A DNA stretch of 64,000 bases, from contig MCGT01000017.1 in assembly GCA_002104935.1 (NCBI GenBank), forward strand, positions 372,001 to 436,000, in the 5' to 3' direction. The number at the start of each line of letters is the position of its first letter. Positions within the stretch are counted from its first letter, which is position 1. The notes beneath the pieces were generated by a model. It made no database searches, was not told the DNA's origin, and worked only from the letters and a program-made list of their open reading frames with translations. Both the position numbers and the translations under genes were made by a program. This stretch comes from Hesseltinella vesiculosa (taxonomy: Eukaryota; Mucoromycota; Mucoromycetes; Mucorales; Cunninghamellaceae). This document shows, one piece after another, positions 31,265 to 42,522 of this stretch.

Positions 31265-32670
31265 CTGCTTTGATCAAAAGTGATCAAAAAGGCAAGTTTA
31301 AAGTAGGTTTCTTTTTCGACTCCTTATGCTTAGAGATGGAAGTGCCAAGTAAAAGAAAAAGAAAAAGAAAAAATGTCCACTCTCTTGAAAAAAGTGAGAC
31401 CTGGCCATTGTCCCCCGCACTCGCTGCAAGTTTTTCCATGTGCAAAAAAAAAAAAAAAGGCCTCGGGATGAAGACACAATGAAAACAAGGAAATCAAAAC
31501 AATAGCAACATGGTCACAAACAAAAGATAACATTCAAGCAAACTAAGCATTGACTTTTTTTTTTTTTTTTTTTGCTTGTCATTGTTGAAAAGTTGGGTCA
31601 CAATAGCATTTTAAGCTTGTCCCCAATGTACGGTCCACTTTGAAACGCCGCACATGGTTTTTCGGGTCACAGGTCAAACGCATGGTTGCACCACACCTCC
31701 AGAGCCAATCATCTGGACGTTTCTGATTGTCAACTTGTCAATCAATTTAGGTCAGGGACTACTTTCCTCATTCCATCTGTTGGCACAAAAAGGAAATTCT
31801 CTTTGAAAAAACGTGCCAGCCCATTTTCAGTCAACCCACGTTTCCATGGTGGAAAAAAGAGCCACATTCTACCATTGGCTAGACTAGCCTGGGCAGTGTG
31901 CATGCTGTTTGAAACACGAGCAATGACATCCACACCAAGTGTCACTATTGTTTAGCCGCATTTCCCTTTCCCGCCATCGCCATACTGGTGCCAAGACTGT
32001 CGGATGGAATGACAACCATGAGGTATGACTGTATCAATAGAAACAACGCCAGAGTGAATGCAAGATGAAATGTGTATGTTGATTTTGCTACGAGTTGGTC
32101 ATTTGAGGTCGAAGGCTTTCCCCTGATTGGTCGAATCGTTTTGGCGCATGGTCAGATGAAAAAACCTGTGGCTTTCCGTTTTTCTTTTCTCCTTGCTCTT
32201 TTAAACTTTTTTATTTTCGTACACATTTACCTCTTTTGCCCTCTATCATTATTACCTCTTCATATCTTTATTTCTTTATTGGTACTTCATCTCACACAAT
32301 GTCACTTCATCATCCCTGACCTCTTTTTTTTTTTTTTCTCCCTCTTCTTTTTAATGCAGACCTCTAGCCCTTTGTCATTCTCAATCACATCGCCATCTCT
32401 CTCTCTTTTTTTAATACTCATTTCCCATTTGCCCATTGACATCCCAAGCTTCTCCTTCTCGCCCCTCTGATCGTCTGTCACCTCCACCAATCCTCCCTGA
32501 ATCCAATATTTTTATATTCTGAATATTGACCCATTGATAACGAGCTTTTATTCTGGTAAATGCGTCCATCCCCCTATTTTTATTTTTATTTTTTCTTGCT
32601 CACCATTTTCACTAGGTTTTTAAGGTTCATAGCTTACCCCCTCCTTGCACACCCTTGGCGTTTTCTCTGC

Positions 32671-32702
<32 letters not shown>

Positions 32703-32746
32703 AGTTTACTCACGAATCATTCTTTCCTTTTTTTTTTTTTTGTAGC
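31265..32746. promoter_or_regulatory. Long divergent upstream region, MedA-like / KH protein
   Basis: 1482 bp between divergent start codons without a supportable gene. The part next to the KH gene (32170-32746) is almost wholly pyrimidine-rich with T runs, a likely long leader; an AT-rich segment is at 32505-32530. Confidence 0.5.
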
Positions 32747-34207
32747 ATGTCTGAACAAGATCAACATAAATCACCTGTGGACCGATCCAAACGCCCCCGT
32801 CTAGAAGAAGATGAAGATGTCGTGACTGGCTATGAACGTCGAAATGTCGAAGATCGTCATCCCAAACGCCAGGCTGTGCCTGACCCTGCCACCAAAGCAC
32901 CCTCCTTTGCCGGCGACGAGCGCAAGGACCGCCGCGACTCTGGCGCCAACAAACCCCAGGATGACTCAGACAATGAAGACCGACCCGACCATGCCGACGG
33001 TGACAATGCGACCAACCAAGACAAACAAAAATCCAACTACATTGCCGTCCGCTCCCTGGTCAGCACCAAAGATGCCGGCATCATCATTGGCCGAGGCGGC
33101 CGCAACGTCAACGAAATCCGCGAATACTCCTCCGCCCGCGTCAACGTCACCGAAAACGTCCAAGGTGCTTTTGAACGCATTCTCACTGTCGTCGGCCCCG
33201 CCGAAGCTATAGCCAAGGCAAGAGGGAAAAAAAAAATGAGAGGCTGGCCAAGCCAAACTAACCAGGACTTTTTCCTCGTAGGCCTATCGTTTGGTAGCCG
33301 AAAAGATCTTGCACGAATTGTCCAATACTGAGGAAGTCAAAGACAACCAAGTGACCATCCGCCTTCTCATTGCCGATACCCGAATGGGCAATCTCATCGG
33401 CAAAAGCGGCACCGTCATCCGATCATTGCAAGAAGAAAGCGGTGCCCGCATTAATGCCTCGGAAGAGCCCTTACCCATGTCCACGGAGCGCACCCTGACC
33501 ATCCAAGGCACGCCCAAGTCCATCCAAATCGCCGTCGACCGCGTCGCCCACATCCTCGTCGAACACCCCGATCGTTATGCCTCCCGCCAGGTCTTCTTCA
33601 CCCCACTGCCCATGAACACCCCCGCTGCCATGCTTCCCCCTGCACCCAACCCTCGGTACAACCGCGGTAACGGCAATGGCGGCAGTAATAATGGCCACCG
33701 TCATCATCAGCAACACCATCACCACCCCTCCCAAGGCGGCTCCTCTTACATGATGCCCCCCGCCATGCCGGGTATGCCGGGCATGCCCGGCATGCCTATG
33801 CCTCCCTTTTTCTACCAAGGTGCCTCGGGCTACGGCGGCATGACCATGCCAGGCGCCACTTCCAACCCTGGCGGCCAAGACTTTATGCCCATGAACAGCC
33901 AGTCCCAGCAAATCTATATCCCCAACGACATGGTAATCAATCCCCTGGGTTGGATTTTTGAACTGTCGTTCATTTTTTTTTTTTTTTTTTGAATTTTCAG
34001 GTGGGCTGTATCATTGGTAAGGGCGGTAGTAAGATCAACGAAATCAGACAGATGAGTGGCAGTCATATCAAAATTGCCGACCCTGTGCCTGATTCTCAAG
34101 AGCGTTTGATCACCATTACCGGCACCCAGGAGAGCAACCAAATGGCTCTGTACATGGTTTATTCTAGGCTAGAGTCTGAAAAAGCGCGCGCTGTTGGCAT
34201 GCACTGA
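32747..34207 (+). CDS. Triple KH-domain RNA-binding protein (PCBP / Pbp2 / Rnc1 type)
   Basis: Exons 32747-33217, 33282-33932, 34001-34207; 442 residues. An acidic/basic disordered N-terminus is followed by KH1 (GIIIGRGGRNVNEIREYSSARVNVTEN), KH2 (GNLIGKSGTVIRSLQEESGARINASEE) and, after a His/Gly/Met/Pro-rich linker (HHQQHHHH, repeated GMPGMP), KH3 (GCIIGKGGSKINEIRQMSGSHIKIADP). All three GxxG loops are intact. Such poly(C)-binding proteins control mRNA stability and translation; S. pombe Rnc1 stabilises MAPK-phosphatase mRNA. Intron 1 (33218-33281) is of the GC-AG class: AAG|GCAAGA ... CTAAC branch ... TAG; no GT donor exists nearby and the frame needs it. Confidence 0.92.
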
Positions 34208-34849
34208 GTCAAGGAACCATCCATGAAAGAAAAAACAATCACCACGATACCGAATAAAATGGATCCTTCATTTGAGACCAACATGGAAAATACGGGAGTG
34301 GCCGAAGCTGAGCCAACTTGACTTGTTTACCGTTGAAAAAAAAAAAAAAAGTGGCCCGGCTTCTTAATAATGTCTTACGCTTTCAGTCTTGCGCATGTAT
34401 TGGGGCTCACGGGCACCGTGCCTACTTTCTCAAGCAGAGCATTCATACGAACCGGTCTGATCATTCATCGGCCCTTGTTTCCTTCAAGCTAGGACACGAT
34501 AATACAACTCCGGCTTGGTTGCAGCTAGAGAGTTCCGGTCGCCTCGCCTCTCACCATCTTGAACGGTTTTTTCGAACCTTGTTGAAGGTGAGTGAATGCA
34601 CCCATTAAAAACCTGGCGTCAACCAAGATGACTAAAGTCACAAACCTCTTGGATCGTGGCTGCATAAAATGAGAAACATGCCAGCTTGGGCTGGTTTTTT
34701 ACTCTCAGGCTTAAGCAACAACTACCGTCAAAATTTGGCCACCAATCGGCTCTTTAGCTATGTTGTTTTAGGATCAAAACACTCGGTGGTCCATTACCAC
34801 AGTGACATCACAGGAACCTGCAATGTCGTGATTAAAAAAAAATACATGT

Positions 34850-34876
34850 CAGCGTGACAGTTGCCACCACGCTGAC
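34850..34876. repeat. Short hairpin
   Basis: TCAGCGTG and CACGCTGA form a perfect 8-bp stem around an 11-nt loop. Confidence 0.6.
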
Positions 34877-34964
34877 GTGGCGGAATTTTAAAACACAGTG
34901 TTTGGCCGAAATGCTGATTCTTTCACTTTGAAAAAAAAAAATATAAAAGTTTATGCGACTCAAC

Positions 34965-35130
34965 ACTTTTGGGTGATTGGGTCGATGTGAAGTTTAGTAT
35001 GGGCATGCAAACAAACGAAGGATGATGCTATTGAAATCTCAGGTCGTTTGGTGAAGGTCGCCCAGCCAACGTTTGATCAGCGTCGTCTCATTTCCTCTGA
35101 TTCCCCAGCTAAGAAAAAATAAGCCATTGG
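34965..35130. repeat. Solo arm related to palindromic element
   Basis: Right-arm orientation: GGGTCGATGTGAAGTTT, then ATGATGCTATTGAAATCTCAGGTCG, then GGTGAAGGTCGCCCAGCCAA and GTTTGATCAG, in the same order and spacing as 46850-46965. No matching left arm was seen within 500 bp. Confidence 0.6.
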
Positions 35131-35204
35131 CGACAAACTTTGGCGAATAAAAAATGGACTCCTGAAATTGATACCCCTTTATCAAAAGGACCCACTTTTG
35201 TTGC

Positions 35205-35228
35205 AATACTGATTTATTGCAGTATTGT
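35205..35228. repeat. Short hairpin
   Basis: CAATACTG and CAGTATTG form a perfect stem around ATTTATTG. Confidence 0.6.
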
Positions 35229-35612
35229 GGCCCACCCTTTGACGAAAGATCAACATTCTTTGGCTCTGGTCGGCCCTAAAGAGACTGGCCAATCGTTTCA
35301 CGAGCAATGGTTGTGGACTTTGACGCTTTGAGCAAGTCTTAAATTGTCAGCGGACATCAGGGGTTCGGCTGGCCATCGGTATGTGTAGGCCACGGGACGC
35401 TCCCTGAAAAGTCTAGGCAAAAGACTCCATTTTTAACGTCCAGCATCCGTGCTACAGACCGACTCCTCGTGCTGTCCATTATTATGCATCTCATTTCTAA
35501 ATCCCATTTATCTACTCATTTACAACAATCACCGGCTTTAATGAATAGAGTAAGAAAGCAGGGCTGAAAGCCTGCTTGCGACTTCTTTCAAAATAGACAT
35601 TGATGTGATGGT

Positions 35613-36124
35613 TTAAGGGCAGCTGCAGGTACTGGAGGTGGTGAAGAAATTCACGCATTTTCCGCACATGGTCGAGGAACCAGTTGCTGGCCTGTTGAGG
35701 GCAAAAAAAAAAAAAAAAAAAGAGAGGAAAGCATCAGTGACCGAGGTCCTTCTGGCGTTGAAATGATCCATGTGGATGTTACCCTGTGGAGATACTGTTG
35801 ACCCATTCGGCATTGTTGATACAGCCATTGGAGGCGACAGTGGCAAAGTTGCCGGAGCAGTCGCTAGTACTGAACACCTTGATGGTTCCACTGAAAAAGA
35901 AAAGAATAATTGACACCTGACCGTCCTTCCATTAGATTCCTTTACCCGTTGTTGCCACAGATGGTATGGCTCTGTGTGTTGGCCAAACAAGCGCAAAGAC
36001 GGGCATTGCAGTTATTGTAGAGCTGAACACTCTTTCCTGCTTGGTTGGTCACAGTGAATTGGTAACCAAACACGCTAGGGACCACGAGCAACAGGGAAGC
36101 AAGGGAGATAGTTTTCAAAAGCAT
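35613..36124 (-). CDS. Small secreted cysteine-rich protein
   Basis: Exons 35946-36124, 35783-35890, 35613-35691; 121 residues. Signal peptide MLLKTISLASLLLVVPSVFG, then a mature chain of about 101 residues with ten cysteines (YNNCNARLCACLANTQSHTIC, STSDCSGNF, SNGCINNAEW, TMCGKCVNFF, STCSCP), enough for five disulphides. No family recognised. Size, signal peptide and cysteine content are those of small secreted fungal proteins (effector-like or cell-surface); the true role is unknown. A TATA box lies 55 bp upstream of the ATG. It sits alone between a repeat-bearing spacer and the P5-type ATPase. Confidence 0.82.
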
Positions 36125-36736
36125 TTTTTCAAATTTGACAACCGATCAAGAAAAGTGATCAGAAGGAAAATCGCCAAGCATTTATAATGAAGCAGAAAGT
36201 CGCGCACAGCCACCTTTTTCTTTTTTTTTTTCCAGAAATCGTACTTCTCCTCTCTTCGGTGTTTCTTAATTTGAAGGTCAAATTGAGAAAATGTGATTTT
36301 TTTTTTTGTGCAATGGACCTTTTTTTAATTTCCTTTCCACTTTTGAAAGGGATGACCTAGACTATTTTTCTTTTTTTCTCTTCCTTTGAACGCGGATTTT
36401 GATGGGATTGTTCAACATCATCATGTCAAACTAGAAAAAAATCCGCTCAGCCATGTTTTTCATTGTATTTGTAATTATTCTGTTTTCCATGTTCTTTACA
36501 GTTCCCTTTCTTGAGATGGCGTATCCTGTTGCGTCGGTTGACGTCCTGATTAAGGTTTTCTTTCCTAAGCATCGATGGGCGAGCTTGTTGGATGATCCCG
36601 TCTTTCTTCCCAATTAAGCAACTCTACCTTGATCAGTCCATAAAAGAAGATCGAGAATATCAATGCTATCTAAAGCGTCCAGGTCATGATTTTTTTTTAT
36701 TGCAAACAAACAAATAATAATATAAAAGGAATAAAT
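36125..36736. other. Upstream region of the secreted Cys-rich protein gene
   Basis: 612 bp. Contains the TATA box below and otherwise A/T-rich sequence; short open frames lack protein-like composition. Confidence 0.5.
36179..36186 (-). promoter_or_regulatory. TATA box of secreted Cys-rich protein gene
   Basis: TATAAATG on the minus strand, 55 bp before the start codon at 36124. Confidence 0.55.
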
Positions 36737-39700
36737 TTACAGCGTCACTTGTAACCGCTGAGTCGCGAACTTTTTTCTGCAGAAAGCCCGGGGTGGACCA
36801 AGAATGATTCCGCGTTCCCAAAGATTCGCTACCAAAAAATTGACCATGGCATAGGCCCATAATTGGTATCGAAAAGGTCTTGGCAGCACATTGTTTCCCC
36901 AGGGGGTATTGTAGGGCTCTATGGCAAAGGTTGGTCGAGGATAGCCCATGGAAACGAGGACGTCGGGGTTCCCACAGTTCAATCGGACAAGGCAGCCAAA
37001 TGGATTAGGATCTACCCATGGCACAAATGTGGTACAAAGATGGTGTTGGACAAGGAAGTGCCAATCGTCACATGAGCCAAAGCATGGGGAAAAAATTGTT
37101 TAGTGAGGGGGGAGCAAGAGATTGAAGAGGCAATTGTTTACCTGCAAGTTCCCAGTAGCTGACAATGGTGGTAAACAAGGTCCAGATCGCCAACAGCAAG
37201 TAATTCCGATACCAAGATTGACGGAAGAGATAGCCATAGTTGAAGAGGAAGCCGGCATTGACAAACTGGTACAGCGTGATAAAAGTCAGGATGTCGGCCT
37301 CGAAGCTGTCGCCAAGGAGCCACCACTTGGATGGATCGGTCGCACGCGAATCCCATTCACGGCATCTGAAAAAGTCGTCTCTTGTATACAGCCAGATGTA
37401 CGCTCCAACCAAGAACCACGCGTTGATAAAGATCTGACCCACCACGGACAGCAGCACCTCCGCCCCAAGAATTCGAGCTGTCGGTCGATGGGTCGAGAGC
37501 CTTTTTGCAGCCTGCGATTGTGTCACCGCAAAGGAACAAAGAATCGTCTGTGGCATAATGCACAAAAAAAAAAAAAAAAAATCAGTCCTACGGATAGTCT
37601 AAACCTTCTTCACTTTCTTTTTTTTCCTTCATAGGATCGGATCACGCCAATTTTTTTTTTTTTTTTTGATTTCTGTTTCTTACAATAAAGGCATCAATCA
37701 GAATAAAGTTCCATTGAGAAAAGGACATTGTGTAGTAAAAAGTGAAGAACTTGACAGTGACCATGGTTTGGCTGTACATAGTAAAATACTTGTAGCTTGC
37801 AAAGGAGGTGGCGAGCCCTGCGCGGCCTTGGATCAGGAGGTCTACACAGGCTTGCACAGAGCGTCTGGGCGTACTGAATGGGCTGACTACAGAGGCTTCG
37901 GCCTCGGACATGGCCATGCCCACATGTGCTGTGCGGAGCGCACCGCAATCGTTGCCACCATCGCCACACATGGCAGTCACCGCACGTTCCATGATCAGTT
38001 CCACACACACCATCTTGTCCACCGGTGTCATGCGTGCAAAGATTCGGGTGGAGAACAGCAATGGCCGCATACGACCTTGCTCGACTAAGGCGCCAAACGC
38101 AGGGCCGGTCACAGCAAGCTCGATGGCCTGGCTGGACACCGGCTGTTTAGAGATCGGCTCGAGCCCGAGCGGCTTGCCATCGGAGGCCAGCAGCATCCAT
38201 TCCACCTGTTCTTGCGTAAAGACTTCATCCGTGTCAGCATCCGTCCAGACAACTGTCTTGCTTGTCGACAGTGTCAGCTGTTTTTGTTCGCCATCGCTGT
38301 CAAAGTTGTCGTCTGGGTGAGGTCCGTCGGGTGCATCCTTGTTTGCCAGGTCACCGACTAGTACACGAACGTTGGGAGGCACCAGGGCAGCTTGTCGGCC
38401 GATGAATACGCCCGTCAGGGCATTGTCGCCGGTGATCATGACCGTTCTCGTGTCGCCTTTTTTGAGTTGGCAAATGGCGTCTTTTGTATCGTCTTTGAGG
38501 AAGTTCTTGAAGAGCACGAGGCCCAGGAAGGACATTTGGGCTTCAAGCTCGTCGCGCGTCCACGACTGGACCAAGGTGGCGTCGATCGGCCCAAGGTTAC
38601 GATAGGCCATGGCCAGCACATAACTGCCTTCACGCGCCAGGTTGGCAGTGACGTGGTCAAAGTCGCCCGGTAAAGCAGAGCCAGGGCTGTTGTGATTGCT
38701 GCCGAGTACCATGCGGCGGATCTGTTCAAACGAGCCCTTGCAGAACACATGCACATGGCCGTGCCTATCCCGCACCGCTACAGACATGGATGCTCTTGCG
38801 TGCTGGAATTCAAAGCGATGGATGATCTCGAGGCTGTCGTCGAGGTCGGGTAGATGGATGACATCGTAGCCATCATCGTTGACGGACAGTTTCGCCCTTG
38901 TCGATTGGAACATGACCAAGTCGACGGGGTTACCAACCAGTTCGCCCGATTCTCCAAGCTGGGTCACACCATGGCATGTGGCCAGGCCGTACAATAGCAG
39001 GTGGTCATTGTCGATGTTGCCACTTGTCGAGTTGTTGTCCCGATGGCCAGAGCGCGTCAAATCGGCCATTGTAGGTCGGAGAGAACTGAATGCGACCGCA
39101 CCTTGTTCTGTGTGGCAGGTCGCGTAGACGCCATAGAACTCCAGACCTTCCTTGGTTAAGGTACCGGTTTTATCAAAGCAGAATACTTGCACCTTGCCAG
39201 CCATGAGAATCCGCGACAGATCGACACAATACACACCGAGCTTCAGCAACCGTCCAGAGGCAATCGACTGGCCCACCACCAGCATGGCTGTTGAAATGCA
39301 TTTCAGAGAAACATGATCAATACAACGGTAACAGGTTTTTTACGGTGTCGGGAGCTTACCTGGGAGTAGAGGATTAATCACTTGAGCAGCACAGCACAAG
39401 CCATAGAAGAGGGCGGTCATGCCTGTGCCTCCGAGCCACCAGGAGCCAACGCCCAGTAGGAAGACAGCCCATAACATCAGGATACAGAAGACAAGCTTGA
39501 GCTGTTCATGGAAAATAAACGAGACCGGTTGGGGGAAGAGGATCTTCTTGACAAGCTGACCCTTTTCAGTGTTTGTGCGGGTGGTCATGACCAAGCCCAT
39601 GGCGCCTTGCGATGCCTGTTTGACCGTCGTACCTGAAAAGAGGGTATGGATCTTGCCGGCAGCCTTTAGGTCATAGGCATGCCCATCGTCCCGTAGGGGC

Positions 39701-41826
39701 ACCTTGCGGATCGGCAGTGGCTCACCTGAAAATGGGTGGCAATAAAAAGGGTTAGGATCATTGATAGATCGGCGGGGTTGCAAATTCATTTTTTTTTTTT
39801 AAAAAAAAAAAGACTTGCCCGTTAAGCTGCTTTCATCCACAACGACGTCGCCAAGCAAGAGTACACCATCGACAGGAACAACTTGGTGTGATGAAAGGGC
39901 AAATACATCACCAGGCACGAGGTTAGCAGTCGATTCGGTGATCCATTGGGCATCCCGCAGTACTTGGACTTGCTCGACATGTTCAGCCATCGATTTGACT
40001 CGGTATTCTGAGCGCAGACGCACGACAACCTTGATGATGGCGGACAGCATGATCACGCCTGTGTCTGACACGCCGATTTGCCAATAGGCAAGGTAAAAAT
40101 AGACCCAAAGGATTTGCAGTTGGTAGATATAAAAGAAGCCTGTCAGCCTAAATACGTCACCATAAAAAAAGAGGGGAGTGAGGAACACAGGCAGGGTACA
40201 AAAGAAAAGGGGTGGGCTTACTCTTGCCATAAGGCAAAAATAAAGCGGGGTACTTGGACGGAGATAAAGTTGTGGCCAACGTCATCGAGTCGGGCCAAGG
40301 CGTCGGATGAGTTCAGGCCATGACGCATGTCCAGCAAGGTAGGTATACGGGTGCCGAGGTCGATGGTAGCAGCTTGAAAGGTGCCGGTGTGGTGTCTATC
40401 AACATAGCGTGTACTTCGGAATTCAAAATATCTTTGCTGGTCACGGTGTCGTTTGTGGACTTTCAATGTGTCGACGAGGACATCCAGGCCAAGGCAGACA
40501 CGGAGCCGGTGTTCCCCTTGCTGGACACGTTGGACCATCGTGGTTTTTTTTGGCGGTTTCCCAGGTGTTTGTGGCTTGCCATTTGCATCGTCTTGCAGTA
40601 GCTGAAGTACTTGGCGTGGGGTCTCGATTTGCAAGTAGCCAGCCTTGGCCACCGTTTGGCGCAAACGGAAGAAATTGGCGACCCGTGATCGAAAGAGGTT
40701 CAGGACCAAGTACCAGCTGGTTGATAGGAACCAAATCACAGCAAACAGCTTTGAGCTGAGTGGATACGATCCGTAGGTCAATGAGAAAGGCGATCCACGT
40801 ATCTAATAGGCAAAAAAAAAAAAAGCTTAGCCCAATCTTGCCTTCTGGGTTATTGACTGGGTCTTACAGCATAGCCATAATAATCCAAAGAGATAACAAG
40901 TAAGAAAATGAACCAGCTCAAGGAAACTGCACCTGTGTATACTATCATGACCATGCCCAGTAGGTCGTTTTGATAGCCTTTGAGCTGCATCTGTGACCCA
41001 TCCAAATACTGATTTTGCCAGACGGATACATCGTGGTTCTATAAAAAAAATATTGCATTGAGTATCCTATGCCATTCAGGTTTCCGCTTACCTTTTCCCG
41101 GATGGTTTTGTAGGCTAGCCAAAGAGCCAATAGGCCAAAGTAGCCCAGATACAGGCATAAAAATGCCAGAAAAAAAGGCGCTATCGCATAAATCAAACCG
41201 CATTATGCATCTTGCTTTTTAACGGCCATTTTATATGTTACCTTGGGTAGGAAAGTCGATGCCATCGGACACTTCGCAGATGTTCCAGACAGCCAAGGAA
41301 GTGGGCTGGTAGGTTGACCAGGTGGGGTAGCCGAGGGAATGATTGTAGGCTGCTGCACAAGAGGCATAGGTCTGCTGGTCGTTTTTGGCAGCGTCCCAGT
41401 GGGAAATATTGACGGTTGTGGTAAAAGGACATTGCCACAGAGTGAGACTAGGTTGGGAGAAACAGGTGCAAGGGGTGGGCTTGGAAGCACAAGCCGACTG
41501 ACACGATCCGTCCCAGCACAGGACTTGGCCAGACGAGCAGGTATTTGTGGGAAGCATAGGGCAGTCCGTCACGGAGGCAGCGCAAAGGGCTGGGCAGGGA
41601 ACGTTCTGTCGAGTGACAGGTGGGCAGACAGTGCCATTGTGGAAATGGCTGTTCACTTTGTTGAAAATAACAAACAAAAAGAAAAAAAAAAAAAAAAAGG
41701 TTCAGTTTCAGTATTCGGGCGTTTATTTTGGAAATGAATGTCACCTGTGTGGAATTTTGGAATGCCATGTACCTTGACGAGTCCAACAAGCATGATGTAA
41801 AGACAGCCCCAAGATGCAATGCCCAT
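36737..41826 (-). CDS. P5B-type P-ATPase (ATP13A/Ypk9-like) with Cys-rich lumenal domain
   Basis: Ten exons: 41745-41826, 41242-41655, 41092-41180, 40868-41038, 40222-40802, 39819-40147, 39360-39725, 37684-39287, 37142-37547, 36737-37011; 1438 residues. A hydrophobic N-terminus precedes a Cys-rich segment of about 135 residues (TVCPPV...CSSGQVLCWDGSCQSACASKPTPCTC). Then come membrane helices, the P5 block YFEFRSTRYVDRHHTGTFQAA, A-domain DESSLTGEPLPIRK, phosphorylation site CFDKTGTLTKEGLEFYGV (Asp about 716), TGDN, and MCGDGGNDCGALRTAHVGMAMSEAEASVVSPF. P5B pumps move polyamines or related cations from lysosome/vacuole or ER. The helix-4 motif reads NPLLP where P5B enzymes usually have PPALP. 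Intron 6 (donor at 39818) is GC-AG. Exon 10 start (37011) is the least certain junction. Confidence 0.88.
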
Positions 41827-42055
41827 GATATTGATTCGTGTTTAAAAAAAACCAAACTAAGCAGAGTAAAAAATAAGAAAGAGAAGCGAAGAATATAAAA
41901 AAATTGGTGGCACTTGAAATCATTCCTGCTTGCCGCATTCATGCAAAATGGGAATCAAGACATGAAACCTGTTGCACCTTGGTGCTTTTGTTCCAGGTGT
42001 TTCTTTCGACGCTTCTTTATTAACGATCGCCACCGGCACAAGAACTTGCGTATTC

Positions 42056-42086
<31 letters not shown>

Positions 42087-42522
42087 ATATAATATATAAA
42101 AGACGTCCTACTGTCTACGTTGGGCAAAAAGTGCCTGGGGAATGCTGGGTGAAAAGCCAGGTGGGAGACATCTCTCGGTTCAGGTATCGCAGTGGACGTT
42201 TTCCTGATATACCTTCACCGGTTGAAAATGATAGAGTAGGCGTCTTTAAGATCGAAGAGTCTGATGCTGCGCACATCATTATACCTTCAAAAGGGTGAAC
42301 GACGCAGGGTGTGGCAAAGGGCAGTGACGCGGTTTGCAGAATGATTGGTTCAAAACGGTTGACGCTTCATTTCAATCGCAGCGCGTACCCTTTTTTTTCT
42401 TCTTTTTTGGCGGTCAGGGCGCAGTGTGGATTTTTTTTTTTTTTTTTTCAAAAAAAACCTTGGGCTGCTTCTTTTTCTTCTCTTTCCTTCATCCTCATCT
42501 CATTGCCACCTCCATTAACATC
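41827..42522. promoter_or_regulatory. Divergent upstream region P5B ATPase / RAD51
   Basis: 696 bp between divergent starts. Holds the (TA)n tract below and a T18 run (about 42432-42450) near the RAD51 start. No gene. Confidence 0.5.
42055..42100. repeat. (TA)n microsatellite
   Basis: About 12 TA units followed by interrupted TATG/TATA units; midway between the two divergent genes. Confidence 0.9.

Larger units (their letters stand above)
34208..35612. other. Intergenic region with repeat arm and hairpins
   Basis: 1405 bp between two convergent genes, no supportable gene. Contains a solo arm (34965-35130) related to the 46.5-kb palindrome and two perfect 8-bp-stem hairpins (34850-34876 and 35205-35228). 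Confidence 0.5.
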
